DNA of 64,000 bases, taken from the NCBI GenBank assembly GCA_964528425.1, contig CAZGTD010000003.1, positions 51,509 to 115,508 on the forward strand. The letters are read 5' to 3'. The stretch comes from UBA3263 sp964528425. GTDB taxonomy: Bacteria > Bacteroidota > Bacteroidia > Bacteroidales > Muribaculaceae. The notes below the pieces were generated by a model, which saw only the letters and a list, made by a program, of their open reading frames with translations, did not search any database and had not been told where the DNA came from. Of the stretch, positions 32,756 to 41,754 are shown one piece after another. A program made the translations under genes and the position numbers. Each line of letters opens with the position of its first letter. Position 1 is the stretch's first letter.

Positions 32756-33718
32756 TTACTTGTTGAAAAAAGCTGCTACTTCGGCCGAGAGCTGCTCTCC
32801 GCGAACGTCGCGGGCAAGAATCTTGCCTTCACGGTCAATCAATAAAATAGTGGGAATTCCGAGGATACCATATTTATCGGTGAGTTCCTGATCGCCGCCG
32901 TAAAGAACGGTGTAGGGAATCTTCAGTTCTTTGGTGGCGGCAACACCGGCCTCAGGAGTTTCTTCCCAAACGTCAACGCCAACAACCCGCAGCCCCTTAT
33001 CTTTGTATTGATTATAAATGTCAATGAGGTTGGGGATCTCGGCACGACACGGGCGACACCAGCTTGCCCAGAAGTCAACAATGGTCAACGGGGCGCTCTC
33101 GACTATTGACGATAGCGATGTTTGCTTATCGGCACCGTCAGCCAGGGTGAAGTCAACCATCATGCCTCCGGCAGATGTTGATTCGCGGGTTTGGATAGCT
33201 GCCCGGATATGGTTGAAGTTAGGATTCTGGGCCATTTCGGGGTTATGGGCTGCAAGACTGTCGACTATGGCGACATCGGCCAGATACATAAACTGCTCGA
33301 ACAAGGCCAGCGAATGAGGATTACCCGGATTATTACGCATAAAATCGCGCAGAAGGTCATTGTCGGCATCGCTGCCGGTAGATTTGGAAATGAGTTCAGC
33401 ATATTGGTCATTGCTGGGTGTGCCGAAAACGCCATTTTCATCTATAACGATTTTACCCGGCTCGATAACCAGCGGGGTCAGCGGCATATTGTTGCAAACA
33501 ATATAGGCATAGACCGGTTTTTCGATTGAGCCTTTGAGCTGAATTACGGTATCGGTTGCAGTTGCAAGAGCCAAGGTATCGCCATTGATGGCATTCAGGG
33601 CAAGAACGGTCTGATTCTTGAACTGCTCGGGTACGGGCACGGTGATTTCAAAGGCATGTTTGTCGGCGCATGAAGCCAGAAGCAATGCTGCGCCAAAAGT
33701 AGCGATAAGTTTTTTCAT
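32756..33718 (-). CDS. TlpA-family thiol-disulfide lipoprotein (DUF4369 + thioredoxin fold)
   Basis: A 320-residue lipoprotein with a lipobox at Cys17 (LLLASCADK). Residues 25-115 look like the DUF4369-type beta domain common in Bacteroidetes thioredoxin lipoproteins. The C-terminal half is a thioredoxin fold with active site WCRPC (VDFWASWCRPCRAEIP, about residue 216) and cis-Pro region GIPTILLID. It probably reduces or isomerises periplasmic disulfides, or serves cytochrome maturation. It begins 1 nt after the methyltransferase stop. Confidence 0.9.
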   Translation of the reverse strand: MKKLIATFGAALLLASCADKHAFEITVPVPEQFKNQTVLALNAINGDTLALATATDTVIQLKGSIEKPVYAYIVCNNMPLTPLVIEPGKIVIDENGVFGTPSNDQYAELISKSTGSDADNDLLRDFMRNNPGNPHSLALFEQFMYLADVAIVDSLAAHNPEMAQNPNFNHIRAAIQTRESTSAGGMMVDFTLADGADKQTSLSSIVESAPLTIVDFWASWCRPCRAEIPNLIDIYNQYKDKGLRVVGVDVWEETPEAGVAATKELKIPYTVLYGGDQELTDKYGILGIPTILLIDREGKILARDVRGEQLSAEVAAFFNK

Positions 33719-33719
33719 T

Positions 33720-34259
33720 TTATTTTTTTGTTAGTCTGTTGTTAGTCAAATGCCATAAAAGAATCCCGGCGGTTACGGCAACATTGAGGGAATGTTTGGT
33801 GCCGAACTGAGGAATTTCGAGAGTAAGGTCGGCGGCGTCGACTATGGCCTGGTCAACACCATAAACTTCGTGGCCGAGAACAAGGGCAATTTTCTCGCAT
33901 GGCTCGGGCCGGAAATCTTCAAGGCTCACTGAATCGCGGGCCTGTTCGATTGCTGCAATGCGCCAGCCTTCGGCGCGCAATGCGTCGAGGGCCTCGGCGG
34001 TGGTGGGGAAATAGCTCCAGTCCATCGATTCTTCTGCTCCGAGGGCGGTTTTGTGTATTTCAACCGAAGGGGGGGTAGCTGTAATGCCACACAGCACTAC
34101 CCTATCGGCCGCAAAAGCATCGGCCGAACGGAAAATCGACCCGATATTGTTAAGCGACCGAATATTATCGAGCACAACGGCAATCGGGAATTTGCGCTGT
34201 GCATGGAATTCCTCTAACGATGCGCGGCCGAGCTCAGCCATAGATTTTTTTTTGTTCAC
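33720..34259 (-). CDS. TrmH/SpoU-family RNA methyltransferase
   Basis: A 179-residue SPOUT methyltransferase that 2'-O-methylates tRNA or rRNA using S-adenosylmethionine. The trefoil-knot motifs are visible: LDNIRSLNNIGSIFRSADAF (motif 1, with the catalytic Arg), LVLGHEVYGVDQ (motif 2) and IPQFGTKHSLNVAVTAGI (motif 3). It lacks an N-terminal substrate-binding domain, as short TrmH-type members do. The GTG at 34259 overlaps the glycosyltransferase stop (GTGA); an ATG six codons later is possible. Confidence 0.9.
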   Translation of the reverse strand: MNKKKSMAELGRASLEEFHAQRKFPIAVVLDNIRSLNNIGSIFRSADAFAADRVVLCGITATPPSVEIHKTALGAEESMDWSYFPTTAEALDALRAEGWRIAAIEQARDSVSLEDFRPEPCEKIALVLGHEVYGVDQAIVDAADLTLEIPQFGTKHSLNVAVTAGILLWHLTNNRLTKK

Positions 34260-35377
34260 AGCAGTTCCTTATAAACATTCATCAAATCGCGGCCAAAGTT
34301 AGCCGGGGCGAACCGCGCAATGTACTGCCGGCCACGGTCAACCATTTCTTCGCGTAGAAGCGGCGACGAAAGCAGCTTATTTGCAGCGGCCGCAAAGGCG
34401 TCAACATCGTTGGGATCAACATATATCGCACCCGGACCTCCCGCTTCTTCCAGGCAGGAGCCCTTGGCAGCAATCAGAGGCACACCCGCGGCAAGGGCCT
34501 CAAGCATCGGAATACCAAAGCCTTCGTAGAATGACGGGTAGGCAGCGAAAACAGCTCCGGCATAAAGGGCAGGCAATTCTCCCATAGCAGCCGACGATAC
34601 TATTTTTAATCGGTTTTCCAAACCGAGTCGCTTGGCTTCTTTAACGATTTGCTTTGCATAAGCGGTAGGCCGGCCAACGAGCACGAGATTAACATCTACC
34701 GGAAGCTGGGCAAGAGCCTTGAGCGTAAGCATTTGATTCTTACGGGCCTCAATGGTGCCGACGCCGATTATATATCGGCCGAAACGCCGGCGGTTCTTTT
34801 CAATCGCCGCAGGATCGGGGGTTTTATAAAAGATTGGGGAACATCCTTGGTAAACAACTCTGATTTTTTCTTCCGGAACGCCATAGAGTTCATGAAGGTC
34901 GGCGGCTGTTTTCTTAGAAATTGCAATTACCCGGTCGGCAACACTGGCCGCGTAGCGGAATTTGCGGCGGCATATGGCAACGTCGGGCTTATGATAGAAC
35001 TCGGGGTGGCGTTCAAATATCAGATCATGAATCGTAACCACAGTCGGAATGCCGGTTTTTTCAATGCCAAGCGGCAACTCGTTGCTTAAACCATGGTATA
35101 AGTCAGGCTTATTTCGGCGAAGCATATCGGTGAGCCCAACCGAGCGCCACATACTCGGAAAAAGCCGCCCGGTAACGGTGTCGGGCGTTATAACCCTTAC
35201 TCTCGGATTATCCAGAATTTTTTTCAGCCGTGGATTCTCCACAATTTTCGGCGTATAGAGATCGAACTTGTCATCGGGCATAAGCGGAAGCAAACTTTCC
35301 AACGCCAGGCGCGAATAGTTGCCGATTCCGGTATAGTTTTGAACGGCCCGTTTACCGTCGAATGCTAAGGTACTCAT
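34256..35377 (-). CDS. Glycosyltransferase family 4
   Basis: A 373-residue GT-B enzyme with RAVQNYTGIGNYSRLALESL at the N-terminus (the GxGNY donor-loop form), a central VGTIEARKNQ, and the EX7E stretch YEGFGIPMLEALAAG near residue 285. This form resembles mannosyltransferases of the WbaZ/MtfB type, but the donor is not provable. It sits isolated from the polysaccharide cluster, inside a metabolic operon, coupled by 4-nt overlaps to meaB and the methyltransferase. Confidence 0.88.
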   Translation of the reverse strand: MSTLAFDGKRAVQNYTGIGNYSRLALESLLPLMPDDKFDLYTPKIVENPRLKKILDNPRVRVITPDTVTGRLFPSMWRSVGLTDMLRRNKPDLYHGLSNELPLGIEKTGIPTVVTIHDLIFERHPEFYHKPDVAICRRKFRYAASVADRVIAISKKTAADLHELYGVPEEKIRVVYQGCSPIFYKTPDPAAIEKNRRRFGRYIIGVGTIEARKNQMLTLKALAQLPVDVNLVLVGRPTAYAKQIVKEAKRLGLENRLKIVSSAAMGELPALYAGAVFAAYPSFYEGFGIPMLEALAAGVPLIAAKGSCLEEAGGPGAIYVDPNDVDAFAAAANKLLSSPLLREEMVDRGRQYIARFAPANFGRDLMNVYKELL

Positions 35378-36465
35378 TTGAAACGTTGAAAATAGGCATT
35401 GAGCGCCTCGGCCGCAGCAGTGAAAGAGCTGAGGCGATTTTCAAGCACTCGGTTTTCAAGAATTGGCAAAAGAGCGGCAATTTCCGGATTGTGGTAGAAA
35501 TTGTTGCGCAGTTGCTCGTCGATTGTTTCGCGCATCCAGTATTTAGCCTGTAACCGGCGTCGTTCGTTGAAATAGCCGTTGGCTGTTACATAAGCAAAGT
35601 AACGGTCTATCATATCCCATACCTCGGCTATTCCAAGAGCATAGTAGCCCGAATAACAGAGAACCTCGGGTTGCCAGCCGCTGGCCGTAGGCGGAAACAG
35701 ATGAAGGGCAGAGCGGAACTGGGCCTGAGCAAGCTGCGCGCGGTGTATGTTATCGCCGTCAGCTTTATTTATAACTATGCCATCGGCCATTTCCATGATG
35801 CCGCGCTTTATTCCCTGAAGTTCGTCGCCGGTGCCGGCAAGCTGAATCAAAAGGAAGAAATCAACCATTGAGTGAACGGCAGTTTCGCTTTGGCCAACGC
35901 CCACTGTTTCAATAAAGATATTGTTATAACCGGCAGCTTCGCATAACACTACGGTTTCGCGCGTTTTGCGGGCTACGCCTCCAAGACTGCCTGCCGATGG
36001 TGAAGGACGAATAAATGCTCCGGGATGCGTTGATAGCTTCTCCATACGCGTTTTATCGCCGAGAATGGAACCGTTGGTACGCTCGCTCGAAGGATCAACT
36101 GCCAGAACAGCAAGTTTGCCGCCGCCTTCAAGAACATGAAGACCGAAAGCGTCGATCGAGGTGCTTTTTCCCGCACCCGGAACTCCGGTAATACCAATTC
36201 GTCGCGAGTTGCCGCTGAAAGGAAGGCATTTCTCAACAACCTCCTGAGCCAGAGCATAATGCGAAGGATTAACCGATTCTACTAATGTTACGGCACGCGA
36301 GAGCATCGTTATGTCGCCACGCAGAATGCCCTCGACCAACTCCGAGGGGGTAGGCATTGGCTTTCGACGCGAACGCTGCAGATAAGGATTGACCGAGGGC
36401 GGCTGCGCCACTCCGGAATTCACAGTCAAACCTTTGTAGTCATCACTATTTTCGGGATGCGTCAT
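35374..36465 (-). CDS. meaB: Methylmalonyl-CoA mutase-associated GTPase MeaB
   Basis: A 363-residue G3E-family GTPase that protects and loads the cobalamin cofactor of methylmalonyl-CoA mutase. Motifs: Walker A GVPGAGKS, AVDPSSERTNGSILGDKTRM (the MeaB-specific switch loop), IETVGVGQSE (Walker B region) and NKADGD for guanine recognition. The mutase subunits are not in the window. It overlaps the DUF1573 gene upstream by 20 nt. Confidence 0.93.
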   Translation of the reverse strand: MTHPENSDDYKGLTVNSGVAQPPSVNPYLQRSRRKPMPTPSELVEGILRGDITMLSRAVTLVESVNPSHYALAQEVVEKCLPFSGNSRRIGITGVPGAGKSTSIDAFGLHVLEGGGKLAVLAVDPSSERTNGSILGDKTRMEKLSTHPGAFIRPSPSAGSLGGVARKTRETVVLCEAAGYNNIFIETVGVGQSETAVHSMVDFFLLIQLAGTGDELQGIKRGIMEMADGIVINKADGDNIHRAQLAQAQFRSALHLFPPTASGWQPEVLCYSGYYALGIAEVWDMIDRYFAYVTANGYFNERRRLQAKYWMRETIDEQLRNNFYHNPEIAALLPILENRVLENRLSSFTAAAEALNAYFQRFK

Positions 36466-37528
36466 TTATTTCAGCGGTTATTCGTGAAGTTAGCAAAGGA
36501 TTTTCGGGGTCATTGCAAATAACCGTCAATCGGGCGGCGACGAAATCGGAAGTCGCGTTTGCCGGATTGAAAGTCAGGGTTATGCGTGCAGACTTGCCCG
36601 GTTTAATCTTATTTGCAGAAAGTTTAACATCTTCCAGAACGGGATCTGCAGTCTGCACCCGGCGGATTTCTAAAGGCAGTTTACCCGAATTTTTGAGTTC
36701 AAATGTCAGCTGAACCGGCTCTAAGGACGACACTTCGCCCAGATTAACACGCTCCGGCGTAAGCACGGCAACAGGGGCATTTACGCGCTGACCCGGAGTA
36801 AGCCGGCTGAAATCTTCGGTAACTATAGTAAAATAGTCCATTTCGGCTTCAGTATCTGCCGTAGGTTTGAGCATAAACTTATCGGCATTTATTCCCCATT
36901 CGGGACCTTCGGCCGTTTGCAAGGTAAGCACTATCTGAGTCTGCTCGCCGGGTGCAACCGCTTCCGGAACTACCTGCGCGGATATGAAGCCGGGCAGGCC
37001 GGAAACTTGCGGACGAACCGTATCGGTTGACTGGTTATAAGCCTCGATATAGACGGTTTTCATTTTATTGCGCAAGACTTCACCGAACGCAGCCGTTGAG
37101 GTTTTAAGTCTCAGAGGCCCGGCAACAACCGGATAGCGCGATGCCAGAGTTGATGATGCGCCGATAACCGTACCGGAAATCGTTAGCGTTTGCTGAACCG
37201 AAGGCTCCGCCGAGGTGCGGATATAAATATGTTTGGAAAATTTTCCAGGTCGGCCCGATGCGAGGTAAGTGGCGGTTATCGCTGCAGTGTCGCCCGAAGC
37301 GATATATTCTTTGGTGTATTGCGGAACCGTACATCCGCAGGTAGCCCTGGCATCTATAATGCGGATTGGCGAAGAAGTCGTGTTAACAAATTCAAACACT
37401 GCATCAACAGCGCCAAGGTCCTCGCTGAACGCCCCTAAATCGCGGCTGGTATTGAGCCATGTCACGGACTCTGCCCCTACCAACAAGGGGAGCAGACCGA
37501 TTACTGAAAAAATGCTTCTTATACTCAT
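36446..37528 (-). CDS. DUF1573 secreted protein, two-domain
   Basis: A 360-residue secreted protein with a signal peptide ending near Ala19. Residues 25-125 form a DUF1573 immunoglobulin-like domain with the conserved FEFVNTTSSPIRI and TCGCTVPQY; a second, similar beta domain follows at about 240-355 (LTFELKNSGKLPLEI). The family is common in Bacteroidetes, without assigned function. Its start overlaps a shorter DUF1573 gene (ATGA), so the two are a tandem pair downstream of an S41 protease. Confidence 0.85.
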   Translation of the reverse strand: MSIRSIFSVIGLLPLLVGAESVTWLNTSRDLGAFSEDLGAVDAVFEFVNTTSSPIRIIDARATCGCTVPQYTKEYIASGDTAAITATYLASGRPGKFSKHIYIRTSAEPSVQQTLTISGTVIGASSTLASRYPVVAGPLRLKTSTAAFGEVLRNKMKTVYIEAYNQSTDTVRPQVSGLPGFISAQVVPEAVAPGEQTQIVLTLQTAEGPEWGINADKFMLKPTADTEAEMDYFTIVTEDFSRLTPGQRVNAPVAVLTPERVNLGEVSSLEPVQLTFELKNSGKLPLEIRRVQTADPVLEDVKLSANKIKPGKSARITLTFNPANATSDFVAARLTVICNDPENPLLTSRITAEINDASRK

Positions 37529-37923
37529 TTTTTAGGAATAACGTTACCCGAAATGGTGAGTGTTTCTTTCTTTTTCTTTCCGTTGGCGCCCGGAACGTTG
37601 GTGCGCACCGTAATTATCGACGAGAATTCACCCGACCGCCCCTTGGGATTGAATGTAACATCTATCTTGCCTGATTTTCCGGGCGAAAGAGGGCGGGGAG
37701 AGAAGTCCGCAGTTGTACAGGAACACGGAGTGGTAACGGTTATGATTACCAGCGGTGCGTTGCCAACATTTTTGTAAGCGAACGAACAGTTAACCGCGCC
37801 ATTGGCCTCACGGATATTGCCGAAATCGTGTTTCTTGCTTTCGAATGCTATTGCCGGCTCCCCGGCAACAGCCGGCAGCGACATAGCAAAGAGCATCAAT
37901 ACATTAAAGAAGAATCGAGTCAT
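37525..37923 (-). CDS. DUF1573 secreted protein, single-domain
   Basis: A 132-residue protein: signal peptide ending at Ala20 (SLPAVAGEPA), then one DUF1573 domain with KHDFGNIREANG, FAYKNVGNAPL, TPCSCTTADF and a Lys-rich segment (NGKKKKETLTISG). I chose the ATG at 37923 since it gives a proper signal peptide; the longer frame starts inside the protease gene. Two cysteines in CSC may bind metal or form a disulfide. Function unknown. Confidence 0.87.
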   Translation of the reverse strand: MTRFFFNVLMLFAMSLPAVAGEPAIAFESKKHDFGNIREANGAVNCSFAYKNVGNAPLVIITVTTPCSCTTADFSPRPLSPGKSGKIDVTFNPKGRSGEFSSIITVRTNVPGANGKKKKETLTISGNVIPKK

Positions 37924-39484
37924 AATCAGCAGAATTTTGTATGAGCCGCAACGCCTCACGATAAGAGGGCGTGATCGGATTGACAATCCTGAAATATGTA
38001 GCGGGAGTAAACAGGTCGCGACCTATCAGCGATTTAATGTAAGTTTGAATCAAAGGAGCTGAGGCGGCGCGTTGCTCATCAGAGCCCTCAGCCCCGAGCG
38101 AAGCTGCCAGAGCGGTAAAGTCGGCCATCATTTCAGACGTTACCTTGAAGTGGTCAATAAACTTCTGTTCTGACGGATATTGCTTGTTGAGCTGCTTGCG
38201 GTTTTGCTCAACATAGTCAACAACATATTGATTTATGGCGTTCTTTGCGCGAACGTCGCGGAAATACTTATTAACACCGGTAGTATCGGCAGCCACAAAC
38301 CGGTCGGGAATAATTCCGCCCCCGCCGTAAACAACGCGGCCGTTGCCGGTTTGGTAAACTTTAGTCGAGTCAACCCGGATGGAGTCGGCCGAAAAAAGTT
38401 CGCCATGGTCGTAGCGTTCCTTCAGGTCGTTCTTATAGCTGTCGGAGTTGCCGCGTTCAAAAGGTTTTTGGATTGAGCGTCCCGAGGGTGTGTAGTAGTG
38501 AGCCGTAGTGAGTCGAATCATGGAGCCGTCGGGGAAAGGCAGCGGGCGCTGAACCAGGCCTTTGCCAAACGAACGGCGTCCGACAATTGCGGCCCGGTCA
38601 TTGTCTTGCAACGCTCCGGCGAGAATTTCCGATGCTGATGCCGAATACTCGTTGATGAGAACAACCACTTTTTCAGCAGCCTGATGGCCTCCACCGGTCG
38701 AGCGATAATAGTGGGCGGGTTGGCGCAACCCTTCGGTGTAAACAATGGTTTTTCCGGAAGGCAAAAACTGCTCCGCGAGTTCCACTGCGGGCTGCATATA
38801 GCCTCCGCCATTGTCCTGAAGGTCAATAATCAGGTCTTTCATGCCCTGTTTGCGCAGCTGGGCTATAGCTTTGTTGAACTCCTCGGTTGTAGTTTGTCCA
38901 AACGATGAAATGCGAATATATCCCACCGAAGGAGCGGCCATATATGAAGCGTCGACCGTGTAGAGCGGAATATCATCGCGCTTAACCCGGAAAACAAGAG
39001 TGTCGGGCTCGGAGCGTCGAACAACTTTCAAATTCACCCACGAGCCTTTGGGGCCGCGCAGATGTTTCATAATCTGCGAATTGGGCAACTTACGTCCGGC
39101 CAGCAACGTATCGTTGGCCGACACTATGCGGTCGCCGGGAATTATCCCCACTTTTTCTGACGGACCTCCCGCTACGGTTTGAATAACATATACCGTGTCC
39201 TGCACCAGCTGAAACTGCACTCCTATGCCCGAGAAATTGCCGTTGAGCGGCTCGGTCAAAGCTTTGGTTTCAGTTGCGTTAGTGTAGAGCGAGTGCGGGT
39301 CGAGCTCCTTGAGCATAGCTACTATGCCCTGCTCTACTACGCGATCCATATTCACCGAATCAGCGTATAGATTCCTGATAACATACTCGGCCGTCGATAG
39401 TTTCTTAGCCGGGTCAAAATCCGCTCTTGCGGCGAAAGCCATGAGAGCGCATGCACAAATTATAAATATTTTCAGATTTTTCAT
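37904..39484 (-). CDS. S41 family C-terminal processing peptidase
   Basis: A 526-residue periplasmic serine protease: signal peptide (ICACALMAFAARA), helical N-terminal part, PDZ domain (GIGVQFQLVQDTVYVIQTV to about residue 170), then the S41 core with YIRISSF, the strand DLIIDLQDNGGGYM, catalytic Ser in NEYSASASEILAG and Lys in RRSFGKGLVQ. It would trim C-termini or process envelope proteins. It overlaps the following DUF1573 gene by 20 nt and follows coaD by 16 nt. Confidence 0.93.
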   Translation of the reverse strand: MKNLKIFIICACALMAFAARADFDPAKKLSTAEYVIRNLYADSVNMDRVVEQGIVAMLKELDPHSLYTNATETKALTEPLNGNFSGIGVQFQLVQDTVYVIQTVAGGPSEKVGIIPGDRIVSANDTLLAGRKLPNSQIMKHLRGPKGSWVNLKVVRRSEPDTLVFRVKRDDIPLYTVDASYMAAPSVGYIRISSFGQTTTEEFNKAIAQLRKQGMKDLIIDLQDNGGGYMQPAVELAEQFLPSGKTIVYTEGLRQPAHYYRSTGGGHQAAEKVVVLINEYSASASEILAGALQDNDRAAIVGRRSFGKGLVQRPLPFPDGSMIRLTTAHYYTPSGRSIQKPFERGNSDSYKNDLKERYDHGELFSADSIRVDSTKVYQTGNGRVVYGGGGIIPDRFVAADTTGVNKYFRDVRAKNAINQYVVDYVEQNRKQLNKQYPSEQKFIDHFKVTSEMMADFTALAASLGAEGSDEQRAASAPLIQTYIKSLIGRDLFTPATYFRIVNPITPSYREALRLIQNSADYDSILL

Positions 39485-39500
39485 AAATCGGTTGCAACGG

Positions 39501-39950
39501 TTAATGAGGAAGCAAATCGGAGGTATCGGCGCCGTGGCTCTCCAAATCGCGAATCAGCGACGAGCTGATATACGAATGCTCCGGAAGAGTTAACAGAATA
39601 ACGGTTTCCATGCCCGAAAGGTTGCGGTTGGCGTCGGCCATGGTGCGCTCGTATTCAAAATCGGCAACTGTGCGAACCCCGCGCAGAAGATGAGTGCACC
39701 CCATGCGCTGCGCCGCTTGCCAGGTCAGCTCGCTATAGGCCTCCACTTCAATTCGCGGATCATCGCCGAAAACGTCGAGAATGGCAGCTACCCGCTCTTC
39801 AATATCGGTGTCGGCCGGCTTGGCGGCATTGATACCGATGCCGATAACAATGCGGTCGAAAATTCGCAACCCCCGCTCAACGATTGACTGATGACCGAGA
39901 GTAAACGGATTAAAAGAGCCCGCAAAAAATGCTATACGTTCCATTTTCAT
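39501..39950 (-). CDS. coaD: Pantetheine-phosphate adenylyltransferase CoaD
   Basis: Catalyses the fourth step of coenzyme A synthesis (4'-phosphopantetheine + ATP to dephospho-CoA). The 149-residue protein has the nucleotidyltransferase motif GSFNPFTLGHQSI (TXGH-like), LLRGVRTVADFEYE, and the C-terminal HSYISSSLIRDL (ISSS/T). Another ATG at 39944 fits equally well, leaving a slightly longer leader. It heads a nine-gene operon running to 32527. Confidence 0.93.
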   Translation of the reverse strand: MKMERIAFFAGSFNPFTLGHQSIVERGLRIFDRIVIGIGINAAKPADTDIEERVAAILDVFGDDPRIEVEAYSELTWQAAQRMGCTHLLRGVRTVADFEYERTMADANRNLSGMETVILLTLPEHSYISSSLIRDLESHGADTSDLLPH

Positions 39951-39958
39951 ACTGGATG

Positions 39959-39966
39959 CAAAGTTA
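39959..39966 (-). promoter_or_regulatory. -7 element of the coaD operon
   Basis: Minus-strand TAACTTTG (39966-39959), nine bases before the first ATG. The -33 site at the expected spacing reads TTCG/TCG rather than TTG. It is divergent from the OmpA promoter. Confidence 0.6.
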
Positions 39967-40060
39967 ACGAAAAAATTCGAGACTTGCGAACGCTACACCA
40001 AAAAACTACACTATTTACAACTTTTTAGGGTGAGTTGGTGTTATTCTGAAAATTTTCGTG

Positions 40061-40068
40061 TATCTTTG
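40061..40068 (+). promoter_or_regulatory. -7 element of the OmpA-type gene
   Basis: TATCTTTG at 40061-40068, 31 nt before the ATG at 40100. A TTG lies at 40035-40037, 23 nt away, slightly longer than usual. Confidence 0.6.
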
Positions 40069-40099
40069 CAGCAAAATAACCCCTAATATTTATAACGAA

Positions 40100-40801
40100 A
40101 TGAAACACGTAACCAGAATTTTAAGCATCGCCGGAATCAGCGGCGTCCTGCTTCTTTCGAGCTGCGGCTCAATGACTAACCTCGGTAAAGGCGCAGCCAT
40201 CGGCGGCGGTGCCGGCGCAGGCGTAGGTGCCGGTATCGGTGCTCTTATTGGCGGCGGCAAGGGTGCCGGCATCGGCGCTGCCATCGGCGCGGCCGTTGGC
40301 TCAGGCGCAGGCATGCTCATTGGTAAAAAAATGGACGACCAGGCCAAAAAACTCCGTGAAATCGAAAACGCTAAAGTTGAAGAAGCAACCGATGCCAACG
40401 GCCTGAAAGCAATCCGCGTAACCTTCGACGGCGGTATCCTCTTCCCCACTAACGGCACCACTCTCAGCGCCGGCGCAAAGACCGACCTGAGCCAATTCGC
40501 CCAAACCCTGCAGCAATATCCTGAAACCAATGTTCAGATTTATGGCTACACCGACAATACCGGCACAATGCAGGTAAACCAGAAGGTATCGACCGGTCGT
40601 GCCGATGCTGTTGAAACCTATCTGGCCAACTGCGGTATCTCAGCAAGCCGCATGACCGCCGAAGGTCTGCCCATGCAGAACTACGTTGCCAGCAACGAAA
40701 CTGCTGCCGGCCGCGCCCAGAACCGCCGCGTAGAAATCTTCATTTCCGCTAACGAAAAGATGATTCAGCAGGCCGAAGCCGAAGCCGCTCAAGGCCGATG
40801 A
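40100..40801 (+). CDS. OmpA family lipoprotein with glycine zipper
   Basis: A 233-residue lipoprotein (lipobox Cys22, LLLSSCGS). Residues 29-82 are a glycine zipper (GGGAGAGVGAGIG pattern) that may insert into the membrane. An OmpA C-terminal peptidoglycan-binding domain follows (FPTNGTTLSAGAKTDLSQF; IYGYTDNTGTMQVNQKVSTGRADAV; GRAQNRRVEIFI), with the expected Asp and Arg that contact diaminopimelate. I chose the ATG at 40100 because the earlier frame lies in the promoter. The stop overlaps the polyprenyl synthase gene. Confidence 0.93.
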   Translation: MKHVTRILSIAGISGVLLLSSCGSMTNLGKGAAIGGGAGAGVGAGIGALIGGGKGAGIGAAIGAAVGSGAGMLIGKKMDDQAKKLREIENAKVEEATDANGLKAIRVTFDGGILFPTNGTTLSAGAKTDLSQFAQTLQQYPETNVQIYGYTDNTGTMQVNQKVSTGRADAVETYLANCGISASRMTAEGLPMQNYVASNETAAGRAQNRRVEIFISANEKMIQQAEAEAAQGR

Positions 40802-41754
40802 TTTCCACCGAAGAACTCCACGACATACTCGAGCAGGCCAAGGGTAACCTCGGCCTGCCCGATACTCTTCCGGGCCTCTACGATCCCATTCGCTACTCAA
40901 TCAGTGCCGGCGGCAAGCGTTTGCGCCCGTTGCTTTGTCTGGCGAGCTGCGAAGCCTGCGGGGTTGACCCTGCCGAAGCCGTTAACCAGGCCTGGGGAAT
41001 TGAAATGTTCCATAACTTTACGTTGCTCCACGACGACGTTATGGACCGCGCCGAAACGCGCCGAAACCGCCCTACGGTTCACTGCAAATGGAATGAAGCC
41101 ACCGCCATTCTCAGCGGCGACACCATGCTTACTTTGGCAACGCAATTATTTACCAAATGCCCCGACGATCATCTGCGCCAGTTGCTTGACCTCTTCAACA
41201 CTACGGCCATAAAAATTTACGAAGGGCAGCAGATGGACATGGATTTTGAAACCCGCACCGACGTTTCGGTCAACGAATATCTTGAAATGATTCGCCTGAA
41301 AACCGCAGTTTTGCTTTCAGCGGCCTGCGAAGCGGGTGCAATTATGGCTCACGCAAACGACCTGACCCGCCGCGGCCTCAGCCGCTGGGCCGAGAATATC
41401 GGCATGGCCTTCCAGCTCCAGGACGACTACCTTGACTCGTTCGGGTCTGTAGAAACCTTTGGCAAGGTTCCGGGCGGCGATATTCTAAACGACAAGAAAA
41501 CCTGGCTGCTGATAACGGCTATTGCTGAAGCTCCCGACCGCATTCTGCCTCTGCTCGGCTCCGAACGCACTGAAGCTAAAATCGAGGCCGTTAAAGGCGT
41601 TTACACCGACCTGAACCTTCCGGCACGAATCCATGAACTGATGGACCGGTTCACCACTCTGGCTGCGGAAGCGCTTGCCGAAACCGGCCTATCAGCTACC
41701 GACCGCGCATGGTTTGCTGCCCTGAGCGCGAACCTGTCGCACCGTCAGTCGTGA
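40798..41754 (+). CDS. Polyprenyl synthetase family protein
   Basis: A 318-residue trans-isoprenyl diphosphate synthase (IspA/IspB type). The first aspartate-rich motif is DDVMD (in LLHDDVMDRAETRR) and the second DDYLD (FQLQDDYLDSFG). SAGGKRLRPLL binds isopentenyl diphosphate. The length suits a geranylgeranyl- or farnesyl-type enzyme, but product length cannot be read reliably. It makes precursors for quinones or lipid carriers. Its 3' end overlaps a convergent gene by 10 nt. Confidence 0.92.
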   Translation: MISTEELHDILEQAKGNLGLPDTLPGLYDPIRYSISAGGKRLRPLLCLASCEACGVDPAEAVNQAWGIEMFHNFTLLHDDVMDRAETRRNRPTVHCKWNEATAILSGDTMLTLATQLFTKCPDDHLRQLLDLFNTTAIKIYEGQQMDMDFETRTDVSVNEYLEMIRLKTAVLLSAACEAGAIMAHANDLTRRGLSRWAENIGMAFQLQDDYLDSFGSVETFGKVPGGDILNDKKTWLLITAIAEAPDRILPLLGSERTEAKIEAVKGVYTDLNLPARIHELMDRFTTLAAEALAETGLSATDRAWFAALSANLSHRQS

